From Streptomyces sp. B21-083 (GTDB lineage: Bacteria; Actinomycetota; Actinomycetes; Streptomycetales; Streptomycetaceae), in the NCBI RefSeq assembly GCF_036898825.1, contig NZ_JARUND010000001.1:1860001-1924000 (forward strand): a stretch of DNA of 64,000 bases, in the 5' to 3' direction. The notes beneath the pieces are model-generated. The model searched no databases. It saw nothing but the letters and a program-made list of their open reading frames with translations, and was not told where the DNA came from. Positions 9,461 through 18,066 of the stretch are shown here, piece by piece. Made by a program: the position numbers and the translations under genes. Every line of letters starts with the position of its first letter. Position 1 is the first letter of the stretch.

Positions 9461-10297
9461 GTGGCAGCAGACACGGCCGAGGCGACTGAGGTGCAGCGGG
9501 CGCTGGCCCGGCTGCGGCGGGTGACCGGGCTGCCGGTGGCCTTCGGCGGGCTGGTGGAGAGCGGGCGCCGGCACATGCGCATCAGCGAACTGAGCGGCAC
9601 CTCCACCCAGGCGCTGCGCGCGCTCGCGGTGACCGCCGGCAACGGCCTGGGCGGCAAGGCCGTGACCCTGGCCCGCCCGTGCGCGGTGACGGACTACTCC
9701 GCCTCCCGGCAGATCAGCCACGAGTACGACATCCCGGTGGCCGCCGAGGGTTTGCGCTCCGTGGTGGCGGTCCCGGTCGTCGTACGGCGCCGGGTGCGCG
9801 GAGTGCTGTACGGCGCCCTGCGCACCGCCCTGCCCCTGGGTGACCGCATGATCGGCGCGACGGTCGAGGCGGCCCGGGACGTGGAGCAGGCGCTCGTCGT
9901 ACGGGATCAGGCACGGGAGCTGCTGGCGGCGGCGCGGCCGGAGCCCGCCGGTGTCCAGGGGCCGGGCGACGGGGCGTGGGAGCAGGTGCGGGAGGCGCAT
10001 GCGGCGTTGCGTGCGCTGGCTCCGCGGATCACCGATCCGGAGCTGCGGGACGCGCTGCTCGACGCGTGCGGTCTGCTGGCCCCGGGACGGCCGGTGGACG
10101 GGGTCGAGCTCGCGCAGCGTGAGCTGGACGTCCTGGCGTGTGTCGCCTCAGGAGCGTCCAACGCGGTCGCCGCACAGCGGCTGGGGCTGCGCCCGGAGAC
10201 GGTGAAGGGGTATCTGCGTTCGGCGATGCGCAGGCTCGGCGCCCACTCGCGCGGGGAGGCGGTCGTGGCCGCGCGGCGAGCGGGGCTGCTGCCCTGA
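9461..10297 (+). CDS. GAF-domain LuxR-type transcriptional regulator
   Basis: A protein of 278 residues starting at GTG 9461. Residues about 15-155 look like a GAF sensor domain (VTGLPVAFGGLVESG, NGLGGKAVTLARPCAVTDY, SVVAVPVVVRRRVRGVLYG). A helical linker follows, then a C-terminal LuxR-type helix-turn-helix with ELAQRELDVLACVASGASN and LRPETVKGYLRSAMRRLG. It would act in the cytoplasm as a DNA-binding regulator whose GAF domain binds a small ligand. It is divergent from the two-gene acyl-CoA-ligase operon with 145 bases between starts, which suggests that it controls that operon and perhaps itself. Ligand unknown. Confidence 0.85.
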   Translation: MAADTAEATEVQRALARLRRVTGLPVAFGGLVESGRRHMRISELSGTSTQALRALAVTAGNGLGGKAVTLARPCAVTDYSASRQISHEYDIPVAAEGLRSVVAVPVVVRRRVRGVLYGALRTALPLGDRMIGATVEAARDVEQALVVRDQARELLAAARPEPAGVQGPGDGAWEQVREAHAALRALAPRITDPELRDALLDACGLLAPGRPVDGVELAQRELDVLACVASGASNAVAAQRLGLRPETVKGYLRSAMRRLGAHSRGEAVVAARRAGLLP

Positions 10298-10501
10298 GGC
10301 TTGCCATATGCCCCGAGGTATCGCCGGTCCACGCCGAGGTCTGTCGTCACGCTCCGCACACGTATACGGTGTATTCATTCACATGTGACTTGAATTTTCC
10401 GATGCCTCAACCGTCCTGTTATTCGGCTCACCACGTCGCCGGTCCGAAATTCAAAGATCTGTTGCCTAATATTGGGGCCCACACGACACAGGAGGGGAGC
10501 G

Positions 10502-13330
10502 GTGACCGTGCGACGGGACTTCCAGGAGCCTGGCCGATGCCGCTCTGACCTGCTCATCGGCCGGGAAGAGGCACTCATCGGGGCGCGCGAGCAACTCTCG
10601 CGCGGCGGCAGCGTGCTGCTGCACGGACCGGCCGGAATAGGAAAGTCGACCGTCCTGCGGACATTGGCCGCGGAATATGGCGAATCGGCACGGACCGTGT
10701 TGCGTTGCTCCGCCACGGAGTCCGAATCGCATCTCCCCTTCCTCGCACTCGCCGATCTTCTCGGTCTCGCCCTCGACGAGGTCGCCGGCCAGTTGCCCGC
10801 CGCCCAGCGCGTCGCCCTGGAGTCGGCGCTCACCGGCCGTGGCGAGTCCACGCTCCAGCGCGACGGTCTCGCGCTGCGGCTCGCGGTGCTGTCGGCGCTG
10901 CGCGCGCTGGCCGCCAAGGGCCCCGTCCTCGTCGTCGCGGACGATCTCCAGTGGCTGGACACCGCCAGCACCGAACTCCTCGGGTTCGCCGCCCGCCGAC
11001 TGGGCGACGACCCGGTCCGGATGGTGTTCGCGGGGCGGACGGACGGACAGGAGTACGACCGCTATCTACGCGCGTCCACACCGGACACCCTGGCGGTCCG
11101 GGTGAACCCGCTGACCCGCGCCCAGGTCGAGACGCTCCTGGAGCACCGGGGCTACCACCTTCCGCGTTCGACCGTGCGGGAGATCCACCGCACCAGCGCA
11201 GGCAACCCGCTGTACGCCCTCGAACTGGGCCGCGCCCTGGCCGAGAACCCCACGCCCCCACGCCCGGGCGAGCCGCTGCCGGTGCCGACCTCGCTGCGCG
11301 CGCTGGTGCTCAGCCGCCTGGAGATGCTGTCCGACGACGCCCGCCGCACCCTTCTCGTGGTGAGCGCCGGCGCCCGCCCGACGCTGGCCCTGCTGCACGC
11401 GGCCGGCCGGGAGAACGCCGAGGCCGAGACCGCCCAGGCCGCCGCCCTCGGACTGCTGGCCACGGAGCCCGAGGGTCCGGCCGTACGGTTCGCGCATCCC
11501 CTCGTCTCGGCCGCGCTGTACGCGGAGGCGAGCGCCCAGGAGCGCCGGGCCGCGCACGCCGCGCTGTCCACGGCCGCGTCCGACCCCATCGAACGGGCCC
11601 GGCACCTCGCCCTGGCCACCGACGGCACGGATCCGGAGGTGGCCGCACGCCTCGCCGAGGCCGCCGCGCTGGCCCGGGACCGAGGAGCACCGACGGTGGC
11701 CTCCTCGCTCGGGCTGCTGGCCGCCCGGTACACCCCGGCGGACGGCGTGCCGAACCCCGACGAGCACCGGTTGCGGGCCGCCGAGGACGCGATCACCGCG
11801 GGCGAACTGGATCTCGCGCGGGACGTCGCCCGCCAGGTGCTCGCCCGGACCACGGTGCCCGCCGAACGGGTGCGGGCCTGGATCATCGTGATCGACACGG
11901 CGGGCCACGCCATGACGGAGGTCGACGCCGTCTTTCCGCAGGCGTTGGCCGACGCGGGCGACGACCCGCGACTGCTCGCCCTGATCCACTACCAACTGGC
12001 CTGGCGGGCGCTGCTCGTGGAGGGCGACTTCGCCGAGTGCCGCGAGGAGGCCGCACGCTCGGCGGAGCTGGCCGCACGGGGCGGCGACCGGCGCACGGAG
12101 CTGATGTCGCTCTCCTTCCAGGCCCAGACCGAGACGCTGATGGGCCACCCGGACGCGCCCGCGACCATCAAGCGCGCGCTGAAGGAGCCCCAGGACCCGC
12201 AGGTGACCGTCCATCACAACGGCATCGGGTCGGCCCGCTTCCGCTGGCTGATCATGAGCGACCAGCTGCCCGAGGCGCGGGCCACCATCACCACCCTGCT
12301 GCGTGAGGTGCGCCGGCGCGGGTCCGTCGAGAGCGAGGTGCACTTCCTGCGCGGCCTGGCCGAGACCGAACTGCGCTGCGGGCACTGCGGCCGGGCGCTG
12401 GACCTGGCCCGGGAGAGCCTGCGGCTGGCCAGGGACACCGGCATCGGCGAGGTCGCCTCCGCGATGCTCGCCGCGCTGGCGGAGGCGTCCGGCGGTGACG
12501 TGGACCGGGCGCTGGCGCTGGCCCGCGAGTCCGTCGAGCACGCCGAGGAGAACGGTGACCTGATCTATCTGTCCCGGGCCCAGGCAGCTCTGGGGTACGC
12601 CCGGCTGGTGGCCGGGGACGCGCCGGGCGCGGTGCAGTCGCTGCGCAGGGCACGGGAGTTGGAGCACGATCTCGGCGTCGACGACCCGGCGCGCGGACGC
12701 TGGCAGGGCGACCTCGCGGAGGCACTCGTCCGCGTCGGTGAGCTGGCCGAGGCGCAGGAGGTCATCGACGTGTCCCGCGCGCACGCACTGCGGCTGGGGC
12801 GCGAGAGCGTGCTCGCGGTGCTCGACCGGGCCGAGGCGTTGGTGCGCGCCGCGCGGGGTGAACACGAGGCGGCTGTCGCCCAGTTGACGTCCGCGCAGGA
12901 TCGACTCGCCAAGCTGGGCTACGGACTTGAGGAGGCGCGGGCCGCCCTCGCCCTGGCCGAGCTGCGCACCGGACCGCCGGGTCCCGGACCCACTCCCGCC
13001 CCTACGTCGTACGACGAGGCGGCACGTCTGTTCAGACGGTCCCGCGCGCTGCCCTGGCTGCGCCGGGTGGACGCGGCCACCGTGCCGAACCCCGCCCCGC
13101 AGCCCCTCGTACAGCAGCCGCAGGCCGCCGCCGCGCTCGACGGGCTCGCCGCGATGGAACGTCAGGTCGCGGCGCTCGTCATGGAGGGCGCGACCAACCG
13201 CGAGATCGCCGGACGCCTGTTCATCAGCGTCAAGACGGTCGAGGCGACCCTCACCCGGGTGTACCGGAAGCTGGGGATCCGGTCCCGGGTGGACATCGTC
13301 CGGCTGGCGGCGGGACGCCACACCAACTGA
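10502..13330 (+). CDS. Large LuxR-family (LAL) ATPase regulator
   Basis: A protein of 942 residues. The N-terminus carries an AAA/STAND-type ATPase with Walker A GPAGIGKST at residues 42-50 and Walker B VLVVADDLQWLD. A long helical TPR-like middle follows. The C-terminal LuxR helix-turn-helix reads LAAMERQVAALVMEGATN...SVKTVEATLTRVYRKLG. This is the LAL architecture, typical of activators of secondary metabolism and carbohydrate genes in Streptomyces. The GTG at 10502 is chosen because GGAGGGG lies at 10491-10497; the longer reading to 10472 has no such site. The approximately 200-base upstream gap is unusually AT-rich for this window, consistent with a regulated promoter. No target is evident nearby. 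Confidence 0.9.
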   Translation: MTVRRDFQEPGRCRSDLLIGREEALIGAREQLSRGGSVLLHGPAGIGKSTVLRTLAAEYGESARTVLRCSATESESHLPFLALADLLGLALDEVAGQLPAAQRVALESALTGRGESTLQRDGLALRLAVLSALRALAAKGPVLVVADDLQWLDTASTELLGFAARRLGDDPVRMVFAGRTDGQEYDRYLRASTPDTLAVRVNPLTRAQVETLLEHRGYHLPRSTVREIHRTSAGNPLYALELGRALAENPTPPRPGEPLPVPTSLRALVLSRLEMLSDDARRTLLVVSAGARPTLALLHAAGRENAEAETAQAAALGLLATEPEGPAVRFAHPLVSAALYAEASAQERRAAHAALSTAASDPIERARHLALATDGTDPEVAARLAEAAALARDRGAPTVASSLGLLAARYTPADGVPNPDEHRLRAAEDAITAGELDLARDVARQVLARTTVPAERVRAWIIVIDTAGHAMTEVDAVFPQALADAGDDPRLLALIHYQLAWRALLVEGDFAECREEAARSAELAARGGDRRTELMSLSFQAQTETLMGHPDAPATIKRALKEPQDPQVTVHHNGIGSARFRWLIMSDQLPEARATITTLLREVRRRGSVESEVHFLRGLAETELRCGHCGRALDLARESLRLARDTGIGEVASAMLAALAEASGGDVDRALALARESVEHAEENGDLIYLSRAQAALGYARLVAGDAPGAVQSLRRARELEHDLGVDDPARGRWQGDLAEALVRVGELAEAQEVIDVSRAHALRLGRESVLAVLDRAEALVRAARGEHEAAVAQLTSAQDRLAKLGYGLEEARAALALAELRTGPPGPGPTPAPTSYDEAARLFRRSRALPWLRRVDAATVPNPAPQPLVQQPQAAAALDGLAAMERQVAALVMEGATNREIAGRLFISVKTVEATLTRVYRKLGIRSRVDIVRLAAGRHTN

Positions 13331-13593
13331 CGTCCGCGTACCCGCCGTACGGTCGTGTGCCTGCGCGCGATCCATCCTTGCGCTCTCACCGTACCGTGCC
13401 GTCGACCCCGTACGACCGAGGGTTTTCCCTCCCCCAACTCCCCTAGGGGGTTCCCTCATTGGGAGAGGCCTTATCCGGCTCCTACCTTGTGGATGTGCCG
13501 TTCGCCGGGCATACGGAGCGGCCCCCAACGCTCCGTGCACGCCCCTCACACCCGCGCGTCCCCCCACCGGCAATCCCCACAGGAGGAGAACCC

Positions 13594-14385
13594 ATGCTCG
13601 GGCTCGCCCGTGCCAAGAAGGCCGCCGCAGTTCTGGTGGCCAGCGCCGCCGCCGCATCGACCGCGCTGATCGCCGCCCCCGGGGCAATCGCCGCACCCCA
13701 GCCCATCGTGGGCGGTACGACGACGACGGCGTCGGCGTACCCGTACGTCATGCAGATCACGGACGCCTCGCAGAACCAGTTCTGCGGCGGCACCCTCGTC
13801 TCGGCGACCAAGGTCGTGACCGCCGCCCACTGTATGGTCGACGAGACGACGAGCAGCGTCAGAGTCGTCGGCGGCCGTACGTACCTCAACGGCACGAACG
13901 GCACCGTCAGCAAGGTCACCAAGATCTGGATCCACCCGAGCTACACGGACGCCGGCAACGGCGACGACGTGGCCGTGCTGACCCTCGCCACCTCGATGCC
14001 GTACACCACGGCGTCGTACGTCACCTCGTCCCAGACCAGCGTGTACGCGGCCGGCACCACGGCCCGCATCATCGGCTGGGGCACCACCTCCTCCAACGGG
14101 AGCTCCTCCAACCAGCTGCGCACGGCGACGGTCCCGACCGTCTCCAACTCCAGCTGCTCCAGCTCGTACGGTTCCAGCTACATCGCGAGCGACATGGTCT
14201 GCGCCGGCTACACAGCCGGTGGCGTTGACACCTGCCAGGGCGACAGCGGCGGCCCGCTGATGATCGGCGGCGTCCTGGCAGGTATTACTTCCTGGGGAGA
14301 GGGCTGCGCGGCGGCCGGCTACCCCGGGGTCTACACCCGGCTGACCACCTTCTCCAGCCTGGTGGCGACGCAGGTCGCGTCGTAA
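13594..14385 (+). CDS. Secreted trypsin-like serine protease
   Basis: A chymotrypsin-fold protease of 263 residues. A signal peptide (basic ARAKK, then an Ala-rich core ending near AIAAPQP) precedes the mature N-terminus IVGG at about residue 38. The triad is visible as TAAHC (His), GDDVAVL (Asp) and GDSGGP (Ser). The Asp six residues before the Ser (DTCQGDSGGP) gives trypsin specificity for Arg/Lys. Several cysteines are placed for disulfides. AGGAGGAG at 13581-13588 fixes the ATG at 13594. It is monocistronic and ends in a strong hairpin. The closest known type is the S. griseus trypsin family; role in extracellular protein digestion or mycelium turnover is inferred. Confidence 0.93.
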   Translation: MLGLARAKKAAAVLVASAAAASTALIAAPGAIAAPQPIVGGTTTTASAYPYVMQITDASQNQFCGGTLVSATKVVTAAHCMVDETTSSVRVVGGRTYLNGTNGTVSKVTKIWIHPSYTDAGNGDDVAVLTLATSMPYTTASYVTSSQTSVYAAGTTARIIGWGTTSSNGSSSNQLRTATVPTVSNSSCSSSYGSSYIASDMVCAGYTAGGVDTCQGDSGGPLMIGGVLAGITSWGEGCAAAGYPGVYTRLTTFSSLVATQVAS

Positions 14386-14440
14386 CCACCAGCGCTGCGG
14401 CCACCACAGTCTCCCGAGTACCCCTCGGGTGAATGCCAGG

Positions 14441-14478
14441 GGGCGTTGCGGACCGGCCACGAGCGGTCCGCAACGCCC
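14441..14478. terminator. Strong hairpin terminator after the trypsin gene
   Basis: A perfect 15-bp stem (GGGCGTTGCGGACCG with its complement at 14464-14478) and an 8-base loop lies between the convergent trypsin and DNA-glycosylase genes. It can terminate both transcripts. Confidence 0.85.
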
Positions 14479-14501
14479 TCTATCCACGTTTCCCCGTCTG
14501 C

Positions 14502-15701
14502 CTACGAGGCGACGGTGGCGAACCGGATGTCGTACGCCGTTCCCTCGTGCAGTACCGAGAGCATCCGCTCGCCCTCCTGGGCGACCGCCGCCCGCTGGTC
14601 CTTCGTGAAGGTGCCGAAGGGCTCGACGGTGAGCGTGCGGTCCGTGAGGTGCCACAGGCCAGCGAGGAAACCGTCGACGAGCAGGACGCGGTGGGCCTGA
14701 TTGCCCGACCAGCTACGGCCCTTGAGGTCGGCGGGGACGACGCGGGTGCGGTCGGCGTGCGAGAGCAGCAGGTTGTCGAACTCGGGCAGGAAGCGCGGCG
14801 GTGCCGGGGTGTCCTGGTCGGGGCGGGGAGCGTCGGGGAGGTCGAAGAGCTCGGCCCCCTGCTCGTCCCGGAAGGTGAGCAGACGGGGGCGGAGGCGTTC
14901 GAAGGCGTCGCGCAGCCAGGTCAGACCGGCCCAGGTCTGCATGTCCCGCACGGAGGCCGGCCCGAACGCGGCGAGGTAGCGGAGCACGGTCGTGTCCAGC
15001 AGCGCGGCCGGGTCCGCTGGTTCTGCCGTCCGGCCGAGCCAGTGCGCGGCGGTGGTGAGGGCGACCTGGCCGCTACGGCCCCACAGTCCGCGCGGGGTGA
15101 CCTGGACGAGGGGGAGCCGGCAGCGGGCGGCGACGGACAGGGACTGCGGGTCGGCGTCCGGCCACTCCACGATGAGCGCCTCACGCAGTTGCCTCATCGT
15201 GCGCGGCTCGGCCTCGACGAGGTCACGGGCGAGGGCGGTGAGCCGGTCGAGGTCGACACCGGCGAGTCCCTCGCGGAAGTAGGTGAGTTCGCGGTCCCGG
15301 GCAGGCTGGACGAGTGGACGCAGGGTGAGGCAGTCGTCGGCGGTGTGGGTGTGGATGGTCGAGCGCATGGTGACGATGCGGACGGCCTCCCGGTCGGCCA
15401 TGAGCCGGGACAGGTCTTCGGGGACGAACCCGTCGAGACGGGCGGCGAGGGCGTAGTACGGGGGCTTCACGTTCTGCGCCTGGAGACCGAGCAGGTGTGC
15501 GAGGGCGTCCTTCGCGGACATCGGCGACCGGGTGAGGAGGAGTTGCCGGGCGAGGGTGGCCCGGTTGAGGGCGCGGGTGCCGAGGACGGGGGCCGAGGCT
15601 GCCGCCGCCGGCCGCCCCGGCTTCGTCCCCGTGTTGGTCCTCGGCTTCGTCCTCGGAGTGGCTGTCGAGGTCGTCTTCGCCGTGTTCCGCGTGCTCTCCA
15701 T
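14502..15701 (-). CDS. AlkZ-like winged-helix DNA glycosylase (HTH_42)
   Basis: A 399-residue protein of the HTH_42 (DUF1006) family, which includes the interstrand-crosslink glycosylases AlkZ and YcaQ/AlkX. The first 36 residues are a Thr/Lys/Pro-rich tail; the conserved part starts VLGTRALNRATLARQLLL. The catalytic-type motif appears as QAQ (residues 74-76, in HLLGLQAQNVKPPYYAL). Q-x-Q is the form reported for AlkZ-like enzymes, whereas YcaQ-like enzymes have Q-x-D. Tandem winged helices follow, and the C-terminal part has LPEFDNLLLSHADR and HRVLLVDGFLAGLW. It would excise alkylated bases or unhook crosslinks in DNA. No biosynthetic cluster is adjacent, so a general repair role is likelier than self-resistance. 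The start is uncertain because no good ribosome binding site is seen. Confidence 0.8.
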   Translation of the reverse strand: MESTRNTAKTTSTATPRTKPRTNTGTKPGRPAAAASAPVLGTRALNRATLARQLLLTRSPMSAKDALAHLLGLQAQNVKPPYYALAARLDGFVPEDLSRLMADREAVRIVTMRSTIHTHTADDCLTLRPLVQPARDRELTYFREGLAGVDLDRLTALARDLVEAEPRTMRQLREALIVEWPDADPQSLSVAARCRLPLVQVTPRGLWGRSGQVALTTAAHWLGRTAEPADPAALLDTTVLRYLAAFGPASVRDMQTWAGLTWLRDAFERLRPRLLTFRDEQGAELFDLPDAPRPDQDTPAPPRFLPEFDNLLLSHADRTRVVPADLKGRSWSGNQAHRVLLVDGFLAGLWHLTDRTLTVEPFGTFTKDQRAAVAQEGERMLSVLHEGTAYDIRFATVAS

Positions 15702-15871
15702 GTTTCACACGCTAGCCCTGCTTGCGGACAGCTTCTGTCCGCTATTCCGCGAGAACACGTGGCGTCACGGAGAGTGAGCGGCCGATTGCCCCGCTGACGG
15801 CGCCGACCTGGGGCACCCGTGAAAAACTGGGTACGAGGCTTGTCCGGACCGGACGAGAGGCGGAGGACGAA

Positions 15872-16561
15872 GTGGACTGGGGACGGTTCGCCCAGGAGAT
15901 GGCGTCGATGGCGCGGGATCTCCTGGCACAGGATTCGGTCGACGCCACACTCCAGCGGATCACGGCGTCGGCCACCGAACTCGTGGAGGGCTGCGACGCG
16001 GCCGGCATCCTGGTGCTGCAGGGCCAGCGGGTGGAGTCCCTCGCCCCCACCGAGCAGCTGGTCGTCGACAGCGATCGGCTGCAGGAGCGGTTGGGTGAGG
16101 GGCCGTGCTTCGACGCGGCCCAGACCTCCCAGGGGGAGCGGGTCTTCCGTATCGCCGACGTCACCGCCGAGGAGTCGCGCTGGCCCTCCTACGCCCCGCA
16201 GGCCCAGGCACTCGGAGTGGGCAGCATGATGGGATTCCTGCTGTTCACCGACGACGAGGATCTCGGCGCACTGAACCTGTACTCCCGCAAACCCGGTGCG
16301 TTCACCGAGGCCAGCGAGCTGGCCGGGTGGCTGCTGGCGTCCCACGCGGCGGTCGCGTTCTCGAGCGCCCGCGCCCATGCCCAGATGGAACAGGCCGTCG
16401 CCACCCGCCATGTCATCGGCGAGGCGATGGGCATCCTCATGGGCCGCCACCACATCACCGAGGAGCAGGCTTTCGACGTACTGCGCCGCTACTCGCAGCA
16501 GAACAACACCAAGCTCCGTGAGGTCGCCCGAAGGGTCTGCGAGCAGGGCGGCCTCTCCTGA
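15872..16561 (+). CDS. GAF-ANTAR RNA-binding antiterminator
   Basis: A protein of 229 residues. Residues about 20-165 form a GAF domain (LQRITASATELVEGCDAAGILVL split, then GSMMGFLLFTDDEDLGALNL). The C-terminal approximately 55 residues are an ANTAR domain (AVATRHVIGEAMGILMGRHH, ITEEQAFDVLRRYSQ). ANTAR domains bind tandem RNA hairpins and prevent transcription termination; the GAF domain would sense a signal. The GTG at 15872 is preferred because CGGAGG lies at 15861-15866; a 50-residue longer reading exists but has no such site. It is divergent from the AlkZ-like gene and stands alone, so its RNA targets are elsewhere. Confidence 0.88.
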   Translation: MDWGRFAQEMASMARDLLAQDSVDATLQRITASATELVEGCDAAGILVLQGQRVESLAPTEQLVVDSDRLQERLGEGPCFDAAQTSQGERVFRIADVTAEESRWPSYAPQAQALGVGSMMGFLLFTDDEDLGALNLYSRKPGAFTEASELAGWLLASHAAVAFSSARAHAQMEQAVATRHVIGEAMGILMGRHHITEEQAFDVLRRYSQQNNTKLREVARRVCEQGGLS

Positions 16562-16605
16562 CCCGGGCGGCGGCTCCCCCGGCACAACGTCCGAACCAGA
16601 GGAAC

Positions 16606-16619
16606 CTGAGCCGGCTCAG
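16606..16619. terminator. Short palindrome between convergent genes
   Basis: CTGAGCCGGCTCAG is a perfect 14-bp palindrome 45 bases beyond the GAF-ANTAR stop and in the gap before the convergent VWA gene. It may aid termination, but has no T-tract. Confidence 0.35.
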
Positions 16620-16803
16620 CCCCATGGGAACGCCGAACCTGACCTGCTGACCAAGTCCCCCCTCCTGCCCCATCCACACACCCTGTTTTCTGGACGGACA
16701 GCGGGAGCGGGCCTCCGGGCCGGGGATCCGCCGAGCCTTCTCGCATCCGTGGGCACCGCTGCGGTCTCGGTTCCGCATGTCCCGGGCCCGCATGCCCGGG
16801 AGG

Positions 16804-18066
16804 TCATCCGATGTCGACCACGCGTGCCCAGGCGGGTGGCGAGTCCGGCTCGTAGTGATCGTCTTCGCCCTCGTCCCACGACCGGACCGGGCGTCGCCGC
16901 CCGACCGTGTGCTGCCGGGGAAACAGTCCCACCACCGTCCTGCACGGCGGCCGGGTGTCCGGCCAGGGTGTCTGGCCGTCGGTCAGCACCACGACGACAT
17001 CCGGGCGCGGGGTCGTCCTCAGTGCCCTGGCGAATCCGGTGCGCAGGTCCGTACCCCCGCCGCCCATCAGGGGGATTCCCTCGGCCCGGCACAGCGAGTG
17101 CACGATCTGCGCCGACGCGTCGCACGGCAGTACGGTCACCAGGTCGCGTCGGCCGCCCACCGCGCGGGAGATCGCCGCGACCTCCAGCAGAGCGCTGCCC
17201 AGTTCGGCATCGCTGACCGACCCGGAGGTGTCGATGACCACGGAGACCCGGGGCGGTCTGCGCCGCAGGCTCGGCAGGACGATGCCGGGCAGCGAGGCCG
17301 AACGGCGCGACGGCCTGCCGTATGTGTAGTCCTCGCCCACTCCCCCGTCGGAGGCTGCCGAGCGGAGCGCCGCGCCCAGCAACTCCCGCCATGGCAGCGG
17401 CGGATGGAACGCCTCCTCCGCCCATCGCCGCCACCCCTTCGGGGCGTTCCCTGGGCGGCCGTTGATGCCCTGCGCGACCCGGAACCGGACCGAGTCCCGT
17501 TCCTGCTCGGTCAGTCCGTGCGCGCCGTCCGGTCCCAGATCCCATTCCCGGACCAGTCCGTCGGCGCCGCTGCCGCAGTCCAGCCAGGACAGGTCCAGGG
17601 TGTTCGGTCCGAGCCGGAAGCGGCCCAGGTACTCCTCCATGAGTTCCCCCGCCGGAAGTCCCAACGCCTCTGGCTCGACAGCGCCTTCGGGGCGCACCAG
17701 CCCGTCGCCGAACACGTCGTCGTTGATCTCGCAGTCCGCGGCGATGTTCATCCGCAGCCGCTCCCCGGGGCCGGTCAGTCCGCGCTCGCGGGCGAAGCTG
17801 TCGCTGCGTCCGTGATGGTCGCGCAGCAGGTGCGACACCTCGTGCACCCACACCCCGGCCAGCTCTTCGACCGGGAACCGGTCCACGAACGCCGGTGAGA
17901 CGTAGCACCGCCAGTGCCGGTCGACGGCCATCGTCGGTACCTGCCGCGACTCCACGGGGTGCAGGGCGAACAGCGCCGTGGCCAGGTAGGGCCGGGCCCG
18001 TACGGCGTGCAGCCGGGCGGCGAACAGTTTGTCGAGGTCCAGCACCCCAGGCGCGTCGGCGTTCAT
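16804..18066 (-). CDS. VWA-like protein with metallopeptidase-like N-terminal domain
   Basis: A 420-residue protein of the DUF2201/COG3864 type. The N-terminal half carries HEVSH (residues 75-79), a zinc-peptidase-like motif, followed by NIAADCEINDDVF. The C-terminal half is a von Willebrand A domain with the MIDAS signature DTSGSVSD, then GGGGTDLRTGF and VVVVLTDGQTPW. No signal peptide is seen. It overlaps the MoxR gene by 4 bases (18063-18066), so the two are coupled. In the family, MoxR ATPases remodel or activate partners together with VWA proteins acting as metal-dependent adaptors. The actual client is unknown. It is the last gene of a three-gene minus-strand operon. Confidence 0.85.
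   Translation of the reverse strand: MNADAPGVLDLDKLFAARLHAVRARPYLATALFALHPVESRQVPTMAVDRHWRCYVSPAFVDRFPVEELAGVWVHEVSHLLRDHHGRSDSFARERGLTGPGERLRMNIAADCEINDDVFGDGLVRPEGAVEPEALGLPAGELMEEYLGRFRLGPNTLDLSWLDCGSGADGLVREWDLGPDGAHGLTEQERDSVRFRVAQGINGRPGNAPKGWRRWAEEAFHPPLPWRELLGAALRSAASDGGVGEDYTYGRPSRRSASLPGIVLPSLRRRPPRVSVVIDTSGSVSDAELGSALLEVAAISRAVGGRRDLVTVLPCDASAQIVHSLCRAEGIPLMGGGGTDLRTGFARALRTTPRPDVVVVLTDGQTPWPDTRPPCRTVVGLFPRQHTVGRRRPVRSWDEGEDDHYEPDSPPAWARVVDIG

Noticed and set aside
11066..13696. 876-codon minus-strand ORF
   Set aside because: It is antisense to the LAL regulator, whose frame carries clear Walker and HTH motifs.
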